Source: Paenibacillus sp. FSL R10-2782 (GTDB taxonomy: Bacteria; Bacillota; Bacilli; Paenibacillales; Paenibacillaceae). From it: DNA of 64,000 bases. The stretch is from assembly GCF_038592985.1 (NCBI RefSeq), contig NZ_CP151951.1:4207001-4271000 (forward strand). The letters are read 5' to 3'. The notes below the pieces were generated by a model. It ran no database searches. It was not told the DNA's origin and saw only the letters and a program-made list of their open reading frames with translations. A program made the translations under genes and the position numbers. Shown in pieces: positions 35,399 to 43,822 of the stretch; the stretch's first letter is position 1, and every line of letters starts with the position of its first letter.

Positions 35399-35749
35399 CT
35401 ATTGATCCAGGAGTACAAAGTCTTGCTCTGTGAATACGGCGACAAGATTTCCTTCATTTTTTGCGTAAACAACCATTGCCGTTGAATCGGGCTGATTTAT
35501 ATTCGTGATGACTTCGAGTCTAAACGGCAGGTAACTGGTTCTAACATCGTTAATATTGATCGTGGAATATACGAGCGGTACGGTTTTGATCTGATTAAGC
35601 GACAGGTGTATTTTATCGTCTCCACAATAGCCGATCATTAATGCTTCATACACTCTGGAGCCCGGATTTTGAATGACCACATCCAAGCTGTTAATGTACC
35701 TCGAATCTATACGGGCGTTCGCATCTGCTACTAATTGGAAAACTGACAA
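35399..35749 (-). CDS. hypothetical protein, beta-rich, in glycosylation locus
   Basis: A 116-residue protein I cannot place in a named family. It is predicted to be mostly beta strands, with no signal peptide or membrane segment; Cys and Gly-Asp in YCGDDK lie near the middle. TTG 35749 is eight bases after a G6 run, which decides the start over GTG 35758. It is the first gene of a unit with the glycosyltransferase at 34306 and is preceded by a near match to a sigma-K promoter. A spore-surface structural or acceptor protein is a guess from context. Confidence 0.65.
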   Translation of the reverse strand: MSVFQLVADANARIDSRYINSLDVVIQNPGSRVYEALMIGYCGDDKIHLSLNQIKTVPLVYSTININDVRTSYLPFRLEVITNINQPDSTAMVVYAKNEGNLVAVFTEQDFVLLDQ

Positions 35750-35779
35750 ATACCACACCCCCCTTTCTTGGGAATACTA

Positions 35780-35807
35780 ATTTATATGAATAATAGAACC
35801 AAGAGGT
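35780..35807 (-). promoter_or_regulatory. near-match sigma-K promoter
   Basis: On the minus strand AC (35807-35806), 17 nt, CATATAAAT (35788-35780). The -10 deviates from CATANNNTA in its last two bases. The ribosome site of the 35749 gene follows about 20 nt downstream. Confidence 0.4.
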
Positions 35808-35850
35808 TTGGACATTTAGTTATTTCTTTTATAGTAGGGCTCTCAACCAT

Positions 35851-35877
35851 ACCTTCTGATTTGAAAAACATATAGTA
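35851..35877 (+). promoter_or_regulatory. candidate sigma-K promoter
   Basis: AC (35851-35852), 16 nt, CATATAGTA (35869-35877), an exact CATANNNTA -10, 41 nt before the GT4 start at 35918. Confidence 0.6.
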
Positions 35878-35917
35878 TTATGAACTGCTATTACACTGGA
35901 AATGGGGAAAATAAGAA

Positions 35918-37135
35918 ATGAAAATATTGCTGGCAACAAACTGGCTTCTTCCTCACTTGGGTGGAGTCTCAAACTATATGGCAATAGTCAAGAAAAAACT
36001 TGAAGAAATGGGACATGAGGTGGATTTATTTGGAAAAAATGATACAAATTCATTCTACATGTTAACCACAGGGGAACAATTGAACAGGTTCGATCATCTT
36101 CATCCGATGCTGGAAGCCAAGAACAAATCATTGTATGAGCCGCTTTTTAAGCATGGGTTGGATACCATTTTCCACATTGAAACAGAACGATTCGCGTTGG
36201 AATTAACGCTAGCCTACCTTGGCTTGCACAAATATGACCTGATTTACAGCCAGGATATTATTGCAACCTATGCATTGTCACGAGTAAAACCCCCAAAAAC
36301 CCCTCTAGTCGGTTCTGTCCATGGGGATATTGTACAAGAGGTATCGTTTATCAGACCTCAAGAGGAATTAGAAAAGCAAAATGGGCTGTTGTTGAAATAT
36401 TACTCCTTCCTGGAACAATTGGGTGTCAAGTTTGCGGATCAAACCATCGTTTCCTGTAATTACATGAAAAATAGTTTGGTCAGCAAACATGCTGTAGCTC
36501 CCGAACATATTCGCGTTGTTCCACTCGGATTCGACATTTCCAATTTTTACGAGAACATGCAACACTCCGTTCCTTTTTCCACTCCCAACGGCAAAAAAGT
36601 GATTTTGTTCGCTGCAAGGCTTACTCGCTTAAAAGGACTTGATATTCTTATCCATGCATTATCCTTGTTGTCTAACGTCCGTAATGACTGGGAATGCTGG
36701 ATTGCGGGTGACGGCGACGCGACAGAAGAGATGCAGCAACTTGCATCACACCTGAGCCTGAACCATCAAATTCGCTTTCTAGGGAAGCACGACGATATTC
36801 CTGCCTTATTGAATAAGGCTAGTATTTTCCTCCTACCTTCTCTGCATGAAACACTGCCCTACTCCGTAATGGAAGCCCAATTGGCAGGAAAAGCAGTGAT
36901 CGCAACGAATGTCGGCGGCGTTCCTGAGTTAATTCAGGATGGTATTACCGGTCTTCTGGCTCCAGCTGGAAATAGTGAACTGTTGTTCAACCATTTAAAT
37001 ACGCTGCTTAGTCATGATCATCTGCTTAATGAACTTGGTCATAATGCCAAACAACACGCCTTACAGAAGTATTCTGCGGATATGCTGGTCCATAATTTGA
37101 CAGGAGTGTTTAATGAGGTTCTGCATGTCCAATAA
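35918..37135 (+). CDS. family 4 glycosyltransferase
   Basis: A 405-residue GT-B enzyme. The N-terminal acceptor domain starts with LATNWLLPHLGGVSNY. The donor domain has the AARLTRLKGLDILI segment near residue 230, then LLPSLHETLPYSVMEAQ near residue 307, with the E-x7-E type motif, and GGVPELI. Start ATG 35918 has only a weak G-rich site. Preceded by a good sigma-K-like promoter and followed after 20 nt by a 60-residue gene. Likely adds a hexose to the spore-surface polymer. Confidence 0.92.
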   Translation: MKILLATNWLLPHLGGVSNYMAIVKKKLEEMGHEVDLFGKNDTNSFYMLTTGEQLNRFDHLHPMLEAKNKSLYEPLFKHGLDTIFHIETERFALELTLAYLGLHKYDLIYSQDIIATYALSRVKPPKTPLVGSVHGDIVQEVSFIRPQEELEKQNGLLLKYYSFLEQLGVKFADQTIVSCNYMKNSLVSKHAVAPEHIRVVPLGFDISNFYENMQHSVPFSTPNGKKVILFAARLTRLKGLDILIHALSLLSNVRNDWECWIAGDGDATEEMQQLASHLSLNHQIRFLGKHDDIPALLNKASIFLLPSLHETLPYSVMEAQLAGKAVIATNVGGVPELIQDGITGLLAPAGNSELLFNHLNTLLSHDHLLNELGHNAKQHALQKYSADMLVHNLTGVFNEVLHVQ

Positions 37136-37155
37136 TTAACGGGGGAGAGATACCG

Positions 37156-37338
37156 ATGAGTGATTCCTATAAAGTAATTTCAGATTTATATAACATTCTG
37201 TTTGTTAAGCCAACATCTGATATTGATTTGTTAGTAGATTATAAAATATGGAATAGAATTAAACAAAATCTTCCTGATTCCTATTTTGTACCGGATCAAA
37301 CGACCCTTTACTTTTTAAATAACTATTTAAACCATTGA
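37156..37338 (+). CDS. small hypothetical protein
   Basis: A 60-residue protein starting at ATG 37156, eight bases after GGGGGAGAG and 20 nt after the GT4 stop. No family recognised. It is rich in Asp, Tyr, Asn and Leu and has no signal or membrane segment. The good ribosome site, operon position and following terminator argue that it is real; its short length leaves doubt. Confidence 0.5.
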   Translation: MSDSYKVISDLYNILFVKPTSDIDLLVDYKIWNRIKQNLPDSYFVPDQTTLYFLNNYLNH

Positions 37339-37377
37339 CTTAAAATGCGGTAGAGCTTCCTTGCACAATAAGTAAAA

Positions 37378-37422
37378 AAAATGCACACCCAGCGGATTGT
37401 ATGCCTCGGGCGTGCATTTTTT
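37378..37422. terminator. bidirectional terminator
   Basis: AAATGCACACCC and GGGCGTGCATTT arms (37378-37390, 37408-37419) with one internal mismatch. T runs follow on both strands; it lies between convergent genes. Confidence 0.85.
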
Positions 37423-37436
37423 CGTCTTACCGTCCA

Positions 37437-38147
37437 CTACTTTTGACTAAGCAATTGCTGGAATGGTTCACGAAACCTAGCTTGCGTGATCGATATTTCC
37501 TTTTCAATGGCCGGACGATGCTGTATCGTTCCCATTCCGTCATGCCATCTGTAAGAAGTCAGCGATTCGTTCAAGTATGATATGTCGTACCTGTTCAACA
37601 TGACTCTGAACCACATATCCAAATCATGCGTATAGGTCAAATATTCATCAAACAATCCGATATGGTTAAACAATTCCCTCTTCATCATTACCGTACACCC
37701 ATTGATCGGGTTAGCCAGCAGAAAACAGCGAAAAAAATCAACCGTGGTTGAGAATGACGGTGCGGCGTTATTCTCAATTAACTCACCCCGATTGTTGATA
37801 TAGTTGTAATTAGTATGGGAAATGTAGGCGTCCCGTTCCAGCATGAAATCAATTTGATGAGTGATTTTATCCTTATGAAACAAATCATCCGAACTCAGCC
37901 ATGCAATGTAGTCACCCGAAGCATGGCGAATTCCATGATTCAGAGCACTCGCCGTACCTCCGTTCCTCTTCCCTAAATAATAGATATGGGAAAGATAAGG
38001 ATCTATTCGTTCAGCGTGGGCTGTCGAACCGTCATCCACAACAATGATCTCTAATTGGGAATATGTCTGGTTAAGGGCACTTTGGATCGCCTGTTCAATA
38101 TATGGACAATTAAAAAATGGGATCACAATTGAAACAGTTGGTTTCAT
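37437..38147 (-). CDS. family 2 glycosyltransferase
   Basis: A 236-residue GT-A enzyme closely related to the one at 33416-34132 (shared IPFFNCPYI, IIVVDDGST, SSDDLF, NPINGC and HDLDMW segments). ATG 38147 follows GGAAGGGAG and overlaps the stop of the upstream epimerase gene in ATGA; an in-frame upstream ATG at 38228 is inside that gene. It is the last gene of a five-gene nucleotide-sugar operon, so its donor may be the UDP-L-sugar made by that operon. Confidence 0.92.
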   Translation of the reverse strand: MKPTVSIVIPFFNCPYIEQAIQSALNQTYSQLEIIVVDDGSTAHAERIDPYLSHIYYLGKRNGGTASALNHGIRHASGDYIAWLSSDDLFHKDKITHQIDFMLERDAYISHTNYNYINNRGELIENNAAPSFSTTVDFFRCFLLANPINGCTVMMKRELFNHIGLFDEYLTYTHDLDMWFRVMLNRYDISYLNESLTSYRWHDGMGTIQHRPAIEKEISITQARFREPFQQLLSQK

Positions 38148-39073
38148 ACGCTCCCTTCCTCTCTCCGAAAATATTGAACAATGTCGTAAAGTGATGCCAT
38201 AAGCGGGATTTGCGGCTTCCATCCCCATTTTTCAAGCTGATCCGCTTGATATAACAATGGCTTCTCCAAAACCGTAAGCGATTCAGTCCCCCATTCCACC
38301 GAAACAGTCTCTTTTACAAAAGACAGCAGCTTATCGGCGACATCACCGAGACCAATTTCCGTTCCTGAACACACCTGGTAAATCTCTCCCGGTTCCCCTC
38401 GATGCAACAACAGATCGTAGGCACGAATAGCGTCGCGTACATCCAGAAAATCCCGCTTTTTTGTACGTGAGGACACTGTAAAGGAATGAGATTTCTCGCC
38501 TCGCTCGCAACGTACAATATACCGGGCAAGCAAAGCACAAAATCCGGTAGACGGACCAGGTCCTATTAAATTGGACGGCTCAGCCAGTATCACTTGTTGT
38601 CCAAACAATTCTTGCCAGGAAAGAACTGCTGCTTTCTGAAGGCTTTTACTCAGACTGTAGGGATGGGGCGGTCGATAAGGGATCGTCAATTCAAAACAAA
38701 GGCGAGATCCCACGATAACGGTTCGGCAGGCAGGAAACATACGAAGAGCGTCCAGCAGATACAAAGTAGAGAGTATATTCGTCTGCATATAAAGCAACGG
38801 CAGCTCCCATGAGTGGGGCACAGAATTTTTACCGCCCAAATGGAGAACATAGTCGGGCACAACACATTTTAGAACTTCACATAGACGTTCTTTGTCCAAC
38901 AAATCTCCCAGGTAAGATTCAATACCCTGCGGTAACGTATCGTCTACTCTGCGAACAAAGGCTGCAACTCGCAGCCCTTGCTCCACAAAATATTGACATG
39001 CATGCCTTCCCGTAAATCCCGATGCCCCGGTTATCAATATCGTTTTTTTAGAATCGGGTGTTATTGCATCCAT
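38144..39073 (-). CDS. NAD-dependent epimerase/dehydratase, GMD/RMD-like
   Basis: A 309-residue extended SDR: ITGASGFTGRH near residue 13, an LGGKNSVPHSW segment near residue 80 and the active-site YSLSK near residue 138. The pattern is closest to GDP-6-deoxy-4-keto-hexose reductases and related 4-epimerases. ATG 39073 follows AAGGAG; GTG 39079 is a 2-codon longer alternative. The start overlaps the end of the RmlD-like gene. It may add a further epimerisation or reduction to the sugar nucleotide made by the three upstream enzymes. Confidence 0.85.
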   Translation of the reverse strand: MDAITPDSKKTILITGASGFTGRHACQYFVEQGLRVAAFVRRVDDTLPQGIESYLGDLLDKERLCEVLKCVVPDYVLHLGGKNSVPHSWELPLLYMQTNILSTLYLLDALRMFPACRTVIVGSRLCFELTIPYRPPHPYSLSKSLQKAAVLSWQELFGQQVILAEPSNLIGPGPSTGFCALLARYIVRCERGEKSHSFTVSSRTKKRDFLDVRDAIRAYDLLLHRGEPGEIYQVCSGTEIGLGDVADKLLSFVKETVSVEWGTESLTVLEKPLLYQADQLEKWGWKPQIPLMASLYDIVQYFRREEGSV

Positions 39074-39882
39074 GTCCACAGCTCCTTCAGCATTTGCTCA
39101 TAACCCGGTACAGGATAAGAGACGTCGTCTCGTATTGATACCAACGAGCGATCTTGGACAGGGACATCGACGGGAACGACAGTAATATCTTGCAGATCCC
39201 AAATTTGCTTGATCAGAAGCAGTAAATCATGTTTACAGATCGGATCGGGATGAAACAAATGAACCAGACCAGAAACTGGCCGCTTCATTAAAAATTCCAC
39301 AGCTTTGGCCAGTTCCAACGTTGTGACTCCATTCCATAAAACACGCCGATACCCGGTAACGGGACCTTTTTGCTGCATAAACCATTGCATAAGGCCGATG
39401 CCTTGCTTCCGAATCTCCGGACCGATAATCGAAGTCCGGATCGTCAGATGCCCCGTTGCCTGGATCTCGCCCAGCGCTTTGGTGGATGCATAGATACTTG
39501 TTCCGTCAGTGACGTCATCTTCCCGGTAATGACCACGTGTGCCCTCGAATACACAATCCGTACTGATGTGTATCAAGCGCGCTCCGAATTTATCTGCCGT
39601 ACGGCGCAACACGTGGGGCAAAAGTCCATTGATTTGGTAAGCTGCGATTTTATTTTCTTCGGCCTTACGGTTCAACACACCAGTAGCATTAATAATAATC
39701 CCTGGTCTGACCGCCTCCACGAGCTTTTCCACCATAAAGGAATTACTTGCTTCCAATACTAAGCCCTCCGGATCAAGCGTATTCCGGGTCGTGTAGAAGA
39801 CTGTATATTCACTGCTTCTTTTGAAATAATCCACCAGCACATGACCCGCCATGCCGTTGCCGCCCAAAATAAGAAGCTTCAT
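39061..39882 (-). CDS. RmlD-like sugar-nucleotide reductase
   Basis: A 273-residue SDR with LGGNGMAGHVL at the N-terminus, INATGVLN near residue 65 and the catalytic YASTK near residue 130. It lies between a UDP-GlcNAc 4,6-dehydratase/5-epimerase and a UDP-GlcNAc 2-epimerase type pair, so it likely reduces the 4-keto intermediate. The FnlB/CapF reductases of the UDP-L-FucNAc route carry an extra C-terminal cupin (about 370 residues). This short RmlD-type protein lacks it and resembles the WbvR type used for UDP-L-rhamnosamine/quinovosamine. Start ATG 39882 overlaps the upstream stop. Confidence 0.85.
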   Translation of the reverse strand: MKLLILGGNGMAGHVLVDYFKRSSEYTVFYTTRNTLDPEGLVLEASNSFMVEKLVEAVRPGIIINATGVLNRKAEENKIAAYQINGLLPHVLRRTADKFGARLIHISTDCVFEGTRGHYREDDVTDGTSIYASTKALGEIQATGHLTIRTSIIGPEIRKQGIGLMQWFMQQKGPVTGYRRVLWNGVTTLELAKAVEFLMKRPVSGLVHLFHPDPICKHDLLLLIKQIWDLQDITVVPVDVPVQDRSLVSIRDDVSYPVPGYEQMLKELWTWMQ

Positions 39883-40865
39883 TTAATGAACCCCCCGCGC
39901 TGCAAGATGTCCCGTATTTCCTCTTTGGACATCAAATTGAATTCTGAGCTGAAGCTGCTGAAGGAAACCGGAGAGCATTGCTTATAGCGCTCCTCCAATT
40001 CCGGCATATTCAGCATGGGGAGAATAATAAGGTACTGCTCGTCATAGACGACAGTCGTCTTGCTTTCAAAATCACTCATTAAAATTTCATGAATTTTCTC
40101 GCCAGGACGAATACCCCTCTCGATAATCTGTACATTTTCTATGCCACTATCTTCTATGAGTACCTCAGCCAGATCGACAATTCGGCAGGTAGGCATGGTC
40201 ATGATGAAAATTTCCCCACCGATACTTTCCACTGACGCCTTAAACAGCAGACTGATCGCATCCCGCAGAGTTAGGAAAAAGCGCGTCATATTCATATCTG
40301 TAATCGAAACCGTGCCCTTTTGACGAATCTGACTTTGAAAAAGATGTACAACACTCCCGTTCGTCCCCAGCACATTGCCACCGCGCACCGTAACGAACTG
40401 GGTGTCGCTGTTCAGCAGGTTAGCATAAACAATCAGCTTTTCACCAATCGCCTTGGTCATGCCATAAAAATTGGACGGGTTCGCCGCCTTGTCGGTCGAT
40501 ATATAAATCACTTTTTTTACATGATTGGCGACGGCGGCCTCAATTACGTTTTGGGTGCCCATCACATTCGTTTTGAGCGCTTCATTAGGCTGGTCTTCAC
40601 AGACGGGAACGTGCTTGAGGGCCGCCAGATGAAATACATAGTCCACACCCTGACAAGCGGTAACAAGCGCCTCCCTGTCACGAATATCCCCGATACAAAA
40701 GCTGAGCCGTTCGTCCTCGAACTGCCTGTTCATCGCCACCTGACTCGATTCTCCGCGCGAAAAGATAATGACCTCTTTGGGGTTGCGCGGCAGTAATTGG
40801 GTAACCAGTTCATGCCCCCAGGAGCCAGTACCGCCGGTCACCAAAATACGCTGGTTTTCAAACAT
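39879..40865 (-). CDS. UDP-GlcNAc 4,6-dehydratase/5-epimerase (FnlA/CapE/WbjB type)
   Basis: A 328-residue protein with the altered NAD loop VTGGTGSWGHEL typical of inverting dehydratases, STDKAANPSNFYGMTK (active Tyr-x3-Lys) near residue 130 and VRGGNVLGTNGSVV near residue 168. It converts UDP-GlcNAc to a UDP-2-acetamido-2,6-dideoxy-4-keto-L-hexose. ATG 40865 follows GGAGGGA and overlaps the upstream 2-epimerase gene by 8 nt. First committed step of the L-amino-sugar pathway in this operon. Confidence 0.9.
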   Translation of the reverse strand: MFENQRILVTGGTGSWGHELVTQLLPRNPKEVIIFSRGESSQVAMNRQFEDERLSFCIGDIRDREALVTACQGVDYVFHLAALKHVPVCEDQPNEALKTNVMGTQNVIEAAVANHVKKVIYISTDKAANPSNFYGMTKAIGEKLIVYANLLNSDTQFVTVRGGNVLGTNGSVVHLFQSQIRQKGTVSITDMNMTRFFLTLRDAISLLFKASVESIGGEIFIMTMPTCRIVDLAEVLIEDSGIENVQIIERGIRPGEKIHEILMSDFESKTTVVYDEQYLIILPMLNMPELEERYKQCSPVSFSSFSSEFNLMSKEEIRDILQRGGFIK

Positions 40866-41949
40866 GTCGTTTCCCTCCAAGCAGAAATTTAACTACCTTA
40901 TCCGATACATCCTCCGCCAGGTAGCCTGCAGGACACTGCCACTTATGCGTTATCCCGGTCATTAAGGCTACGGCATTTGCAATGACCTCTCCATCCAGGC
41001 TGGACACGATATTGCTGCCGCAATCCACCGTCTCCGGTCGCTCTGTCGTCCGGCGCATCGTGACCGTCGGCACACCCATGATGCAGCATTCCTCCTGTAC
41101 GGTGCCGCTGTCCGTCAAAGCGCAGCGGGCATGCCGCTCCAGCAGTACGAAGTCAAAAAAACCGAACGGTTCGTGGAACTCCACTAGCGGATCAAGCTGG
41201 ATCGGCGGATGGCTCGCGATACGAGCGGCAGTCCGAGGATGAATACTGCAAATGACCCGCTGTCCGGACTGCTGCGCTACCCGATTGAGGCCATCCAGAA
41301 TAGCGAGCAAATGCGGCGGGTGGTCGACATTTTCAGCTCTGTGGGCGGTCACCAGGAAATATTGTCCAGGCGACAGCTCCAGATTTTTCAAAATGTTGCT
41401 GTCGGATATCTCATTTTCATAATGCTGCATCACTTCATAAATCGGGTTTCCGGTCAATATAATTCTTTGGCTCGGAAAGCCTTCCCGTATCAGATGCTGC
41501 TTGCTTTGCTCTGTATACGGCATATTAATCGTAGAAATCGCGTCAATGACGCGGCGATTCTTCTCTTCCGGTACATCCAGATCGTAACAGCGGTTACCCG
41601 CCTCCATATGCACCACCGGGTAGCCCATACGTTCCGCAAGCAAGGCGCACAAGGCGCTGTTCGTATCACCGAGCAGCAGCACATGATCTGGACACTCCTT
41701 ATTTAAAATATCCTCCATCTGCGAGTACATCGCAGACAATTGTTTGCCCAGCGTCCCTGCCTTCTCCTGAAGCACATAATCCGGGGCGCGCAGTCCCAGT
41801 TCGCGGAAGAATTGCCCGCTCAGGCTTTCCGTGTAATTTTGGCCCGTATGCACAAGCACATGCTGATCTGCATAGCGATCCAGCTTCGGAATGATCAGGC
41901 TGAGCCGTATAATTTCCGGTCTTGTGCCGAGCACGGTCAATATTTTCAT
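40858..41949 (-). CDS. UDP-GlcNAc 2-epimerase type enzyme (WecB/FnlC/CapG)
   Basis: A 363-residue protein with TVLGTRPEIIRLS at the N-terminus, LLGDTNSA near residue 90, HMEAGNRC near residue 110, TAHRAEN near residue 200 and a late TDSGTVQEE segment near residue 277, all hallmarks of non-hydrolysing 2-epimerases. In this operon it probably inverts C2 of the reduced L-sugar, as FnlC/WbvD do, although WecB activity giving UDP-ManNAc cannot be excluded. ATG 41949 follows AAGGTGGG; the GTG at 41964 is less likely. Confidence 0.9.
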   Translation of the reverse strand: MKILTVLGTRPEIIRLSLIIPKLDRYADQHVLVHTGQNYTESLSGQFFRELGLRAPDYVLQEKAGTLGKQLSAMYSQMEDILNKECPDHVLLLGDTNSALCALLAERMGYPVVHMEAGNRCYDLDVPEEKNRRVIDAISTINMPYTEQSKQHLIREGFPSQRIILTGNPIYEVMQHYENEISDSNILKNLELSPGQYFLVTAHRAENVDHPPHLLAILDGLNRVAQQSGQRVICSIHPRTAARIASHPPIQLDPLVEFHEPFGFFDFVLLERHARCALTDSGTVQEECCIMGVPTVTMRRTTERPETVDCGSNIVSSLDGEVIANAVALMTGITHKWQCPAGYLAEDVSDKVVKFLLGGKRHV

Positions 41950-42054
41950 TGTGTTGGAACCCACCTTTGCTGTCGTTGTTTCAATAACTGTGGAGTTTAA
42001 TAAGTGAGATAGCCATCCAGCAAACTGTCTGTGCTGCAGCTAAACGTTCACCTC

Positions 42055-42085
42055 AACGGTCCGGCGTGCTTTCACCCGGACCGTT
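42055..42085 (-). terminator. strong hairpin spanning the stop codon of the 42072 gene
   Basis: Perfect 10-bp arms AACGGTCCGG (42055-42064) and CCGGACCGTT (42076-42085). The TGA stop of the minus-strand glycosyltransferase lies at the start of the loop. No T run follows on the minus strand, so it may protect the mRNA end or attenuate the next operon; classical termination is less likely. Confidence 0.45.
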
Positions 42086-43763
42086 GTCTGTGGTGCCGTC
42101 CAGCCTTGAGCGGCAGTTGCTTCCGTTTGTGTGGATGCAGATGCTTCGACACAGGCTTGAGCTTGAATTTTCGTTTGAGCTTCCGTTTCAACCGGGGCTT
42201 CTGTCTGGACCTGGATTTCGGCAGAAGCCCCGACAGCGGAAACCAGTGAACGCTCTTGCTATGGCTCCTGCTGCTGGTATTGCTCTTACCCTTGCGCTTG
42301 CAATTGCGCGATCTGTTATGCTTGCTAGTCGCTGGCCGTCTCGCCCGAATGCCGCGCTTGCCGTGATGCGGGTCTGGCAGTGGCTCCGGCACAGGAGCAG
42401 GTGGCTGTGGCAAACCTGGAATGACTGCATACTCGATAGGCGGCAGACCGAGCGCGGGCAGTTGGCAAACCACCGATTCGGGAAATTCTCGAACAGTGCT
42501 GGTATATGCCTCTGGTATGGCAGTCACCTGACGAAGCCCTTCTCCCTCCCGCGTCCAAATGGGTCCTCCTGGCTGCTGGATCAACGGGAACCATTGCGGA
42601 ACATGGAACACCCATTGGCTGACCATGACGTGCAGGTTGCTCTGGTAGGAATCAGATCCATAAATACGTGTAGCGACGCTGTTGTTCCGTAAACCAATCC
42701 GCTCCACTTCCTCGGGATGATTGAGCAGATAGCCCACTTTTTCCGCCAGCATATCGCTATTTCCCGGCTCTACCAAAAATTCTGTATTTCCGGTCGCTTC
42801 CATCAGCTCCACCAGTCCGCCCTGCGCAAAGGCCACAACGGGCTTGCCGTAAACCAGCCCCTCCAGCGCTGTCAGACCAAAGCCTTCCTCTACCATGCTC
42901 GGGATGACGACTATATCCATCGCGCTATAAGCGGTGGATACAGATTCCTCAAATGAGCTGAATTGGAAGCGACGGCTATAGCGGGATTGACGAATTAGAG
43001 AGACGCATTTCACGTAATATTCCGAGTCCACCGAGCTGCCGATGATCCAGAAGCGACAGCGAGAATTGGTTTCACACAGCTTCAGAGCCATTTGAACAAA
43101 AGGCAACAGTCCTTTGGCTTCGTAGATAAAGGAAGAAATATAACCAATACAAATATGCGATTCCTTCAATCCCAGCTTTCCACGTTTGCGTTTCCGTTGC
43201 AGTACATGCTCTTTGTGTGGCGGCATATCCATATCCCGGCATGGAGACAACACCGTATGCGGACGTGTCAGCCCTGCCCTATGCAAAGGCCGCAAAACGG
43301 CTTGTGAAATGCCGATGACCCATCGGCTGTAACGCTCGATGATGGAAACCGAAACAGGTGTATGCTCATTCTGGTTAATGACCTCGGTTATTTTCCAAAC
43401 CACCGGAATATTCAACTCATAGGAAGCCATTGCAGGCATGACGTTCACACAGGTATTGACCAGCACTACATCAGGCTGCGCTTGTCGTAACAACTGGAGC
43501 AACGGTGCGTACGCAGCATGATTTCGCAAATTGTCCGCATCCTGCGCCAATCCCTCATACGGGGTGTACATGCCGTGCAGCATAGGCAAGTTCTGAATTT
43601 GGACGGTAATTCCGCGCTTGCGGGCAATCGTTGTCAGCCGACCTTCACCGGGCGTCACCAGAATGCAATTGAAGTACGCACGAATGTCTACACAAAATTG
43701 CAATAACAGCTTCTCCGCTCCCGTAATGCTGCGGACGTTGCTGACATGGCTGAATAGCATCAT
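42072..43763 (-). CDS. family 4 glycosyltransferase with basic C-terminal tail
   Basis: A 563-residue protein. Residues 1-370 form a GT4 enzyme (GAEKLLLQF near 15, SSFIYEAKGL near 210, PSMVEEGFGLTALEGLVYG near 285). A Pro-rich linker follows, then a tail of about 110 residues packed with Lys, Arg, Ser and His from about residue 450. Such tails occur in spore coat proteins. ATG 43763 lies 23 bases after a perfect AAAGGAGGTG site, whereas an in-frame ATC at 43775 is spaced nine bases from it, so initiation may be at that ATC. It belongs to the CgeB-like gene operon. Confidence 0.85.
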   Translation of the reverse strand: MMLFSHVSNVRSITGAEKLLLQFCVDIRAYFNCILVTPGEGRLTTIARKRGITVQIQNLPMLHGMYTPYEGLAQDADNLRNHAAYAPLLQLLRQAQPDVVLVNTCVNVMPAMASYELNIPVVWKITEVINQNEHTPVSVSIIERYSRWVIGISQAVLRPLHRAGLTRPHTVLSPCRDMDMPPHKEHVLQRKRKRGKLGLKESHICIGYISSFIYEAKGLLPFVQMALKLCETNSRCRFWIIGSSVDSEYYVKCVSLIRQSRYSRRFQFSSFEESVSTAYSAMDIVVIPSMVEEGFGLTALEGLVYGKPVVAFAQGGLVELMEATGNTEFLVEPGNSDMLAEKVGYLLNHPEEVERIGLRNNSVATRIYGSDSYQSNLHVMVSQWVFHVPQWFPLIQQPGGPIWTREGEGLRQVTAIPEAYTSTVREFPESVVCQLPALGLPPIEYAVIPGLPQPPAPVPEPLPDPHHGKRGIRARRPATSKHNRSRNCKRKGKSNTSSRSHSKSVHWFPLSGLLPKSRSRQKPRLKRKLKRKFKLKPVSKHLHPHKRKQLPLKAGRHHRQRSG

Positions 43764-43822
43764 TTTTGGTTTGATCGGAGTTCACCTCCTTTAAAATAGA
43801 CACCATCGGGCGTATAACCGAA

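Noticed and set aside
38144..41949. Complete UDP-L-FucNAc (FnlABC/CapEFG) pathway
   Set aside because: The reductase lacks the C-terminal cupin typical of FnlB/CapF and is RmlD-like, so a rhamnosamine/quinovosamine-type product is at least as likely.
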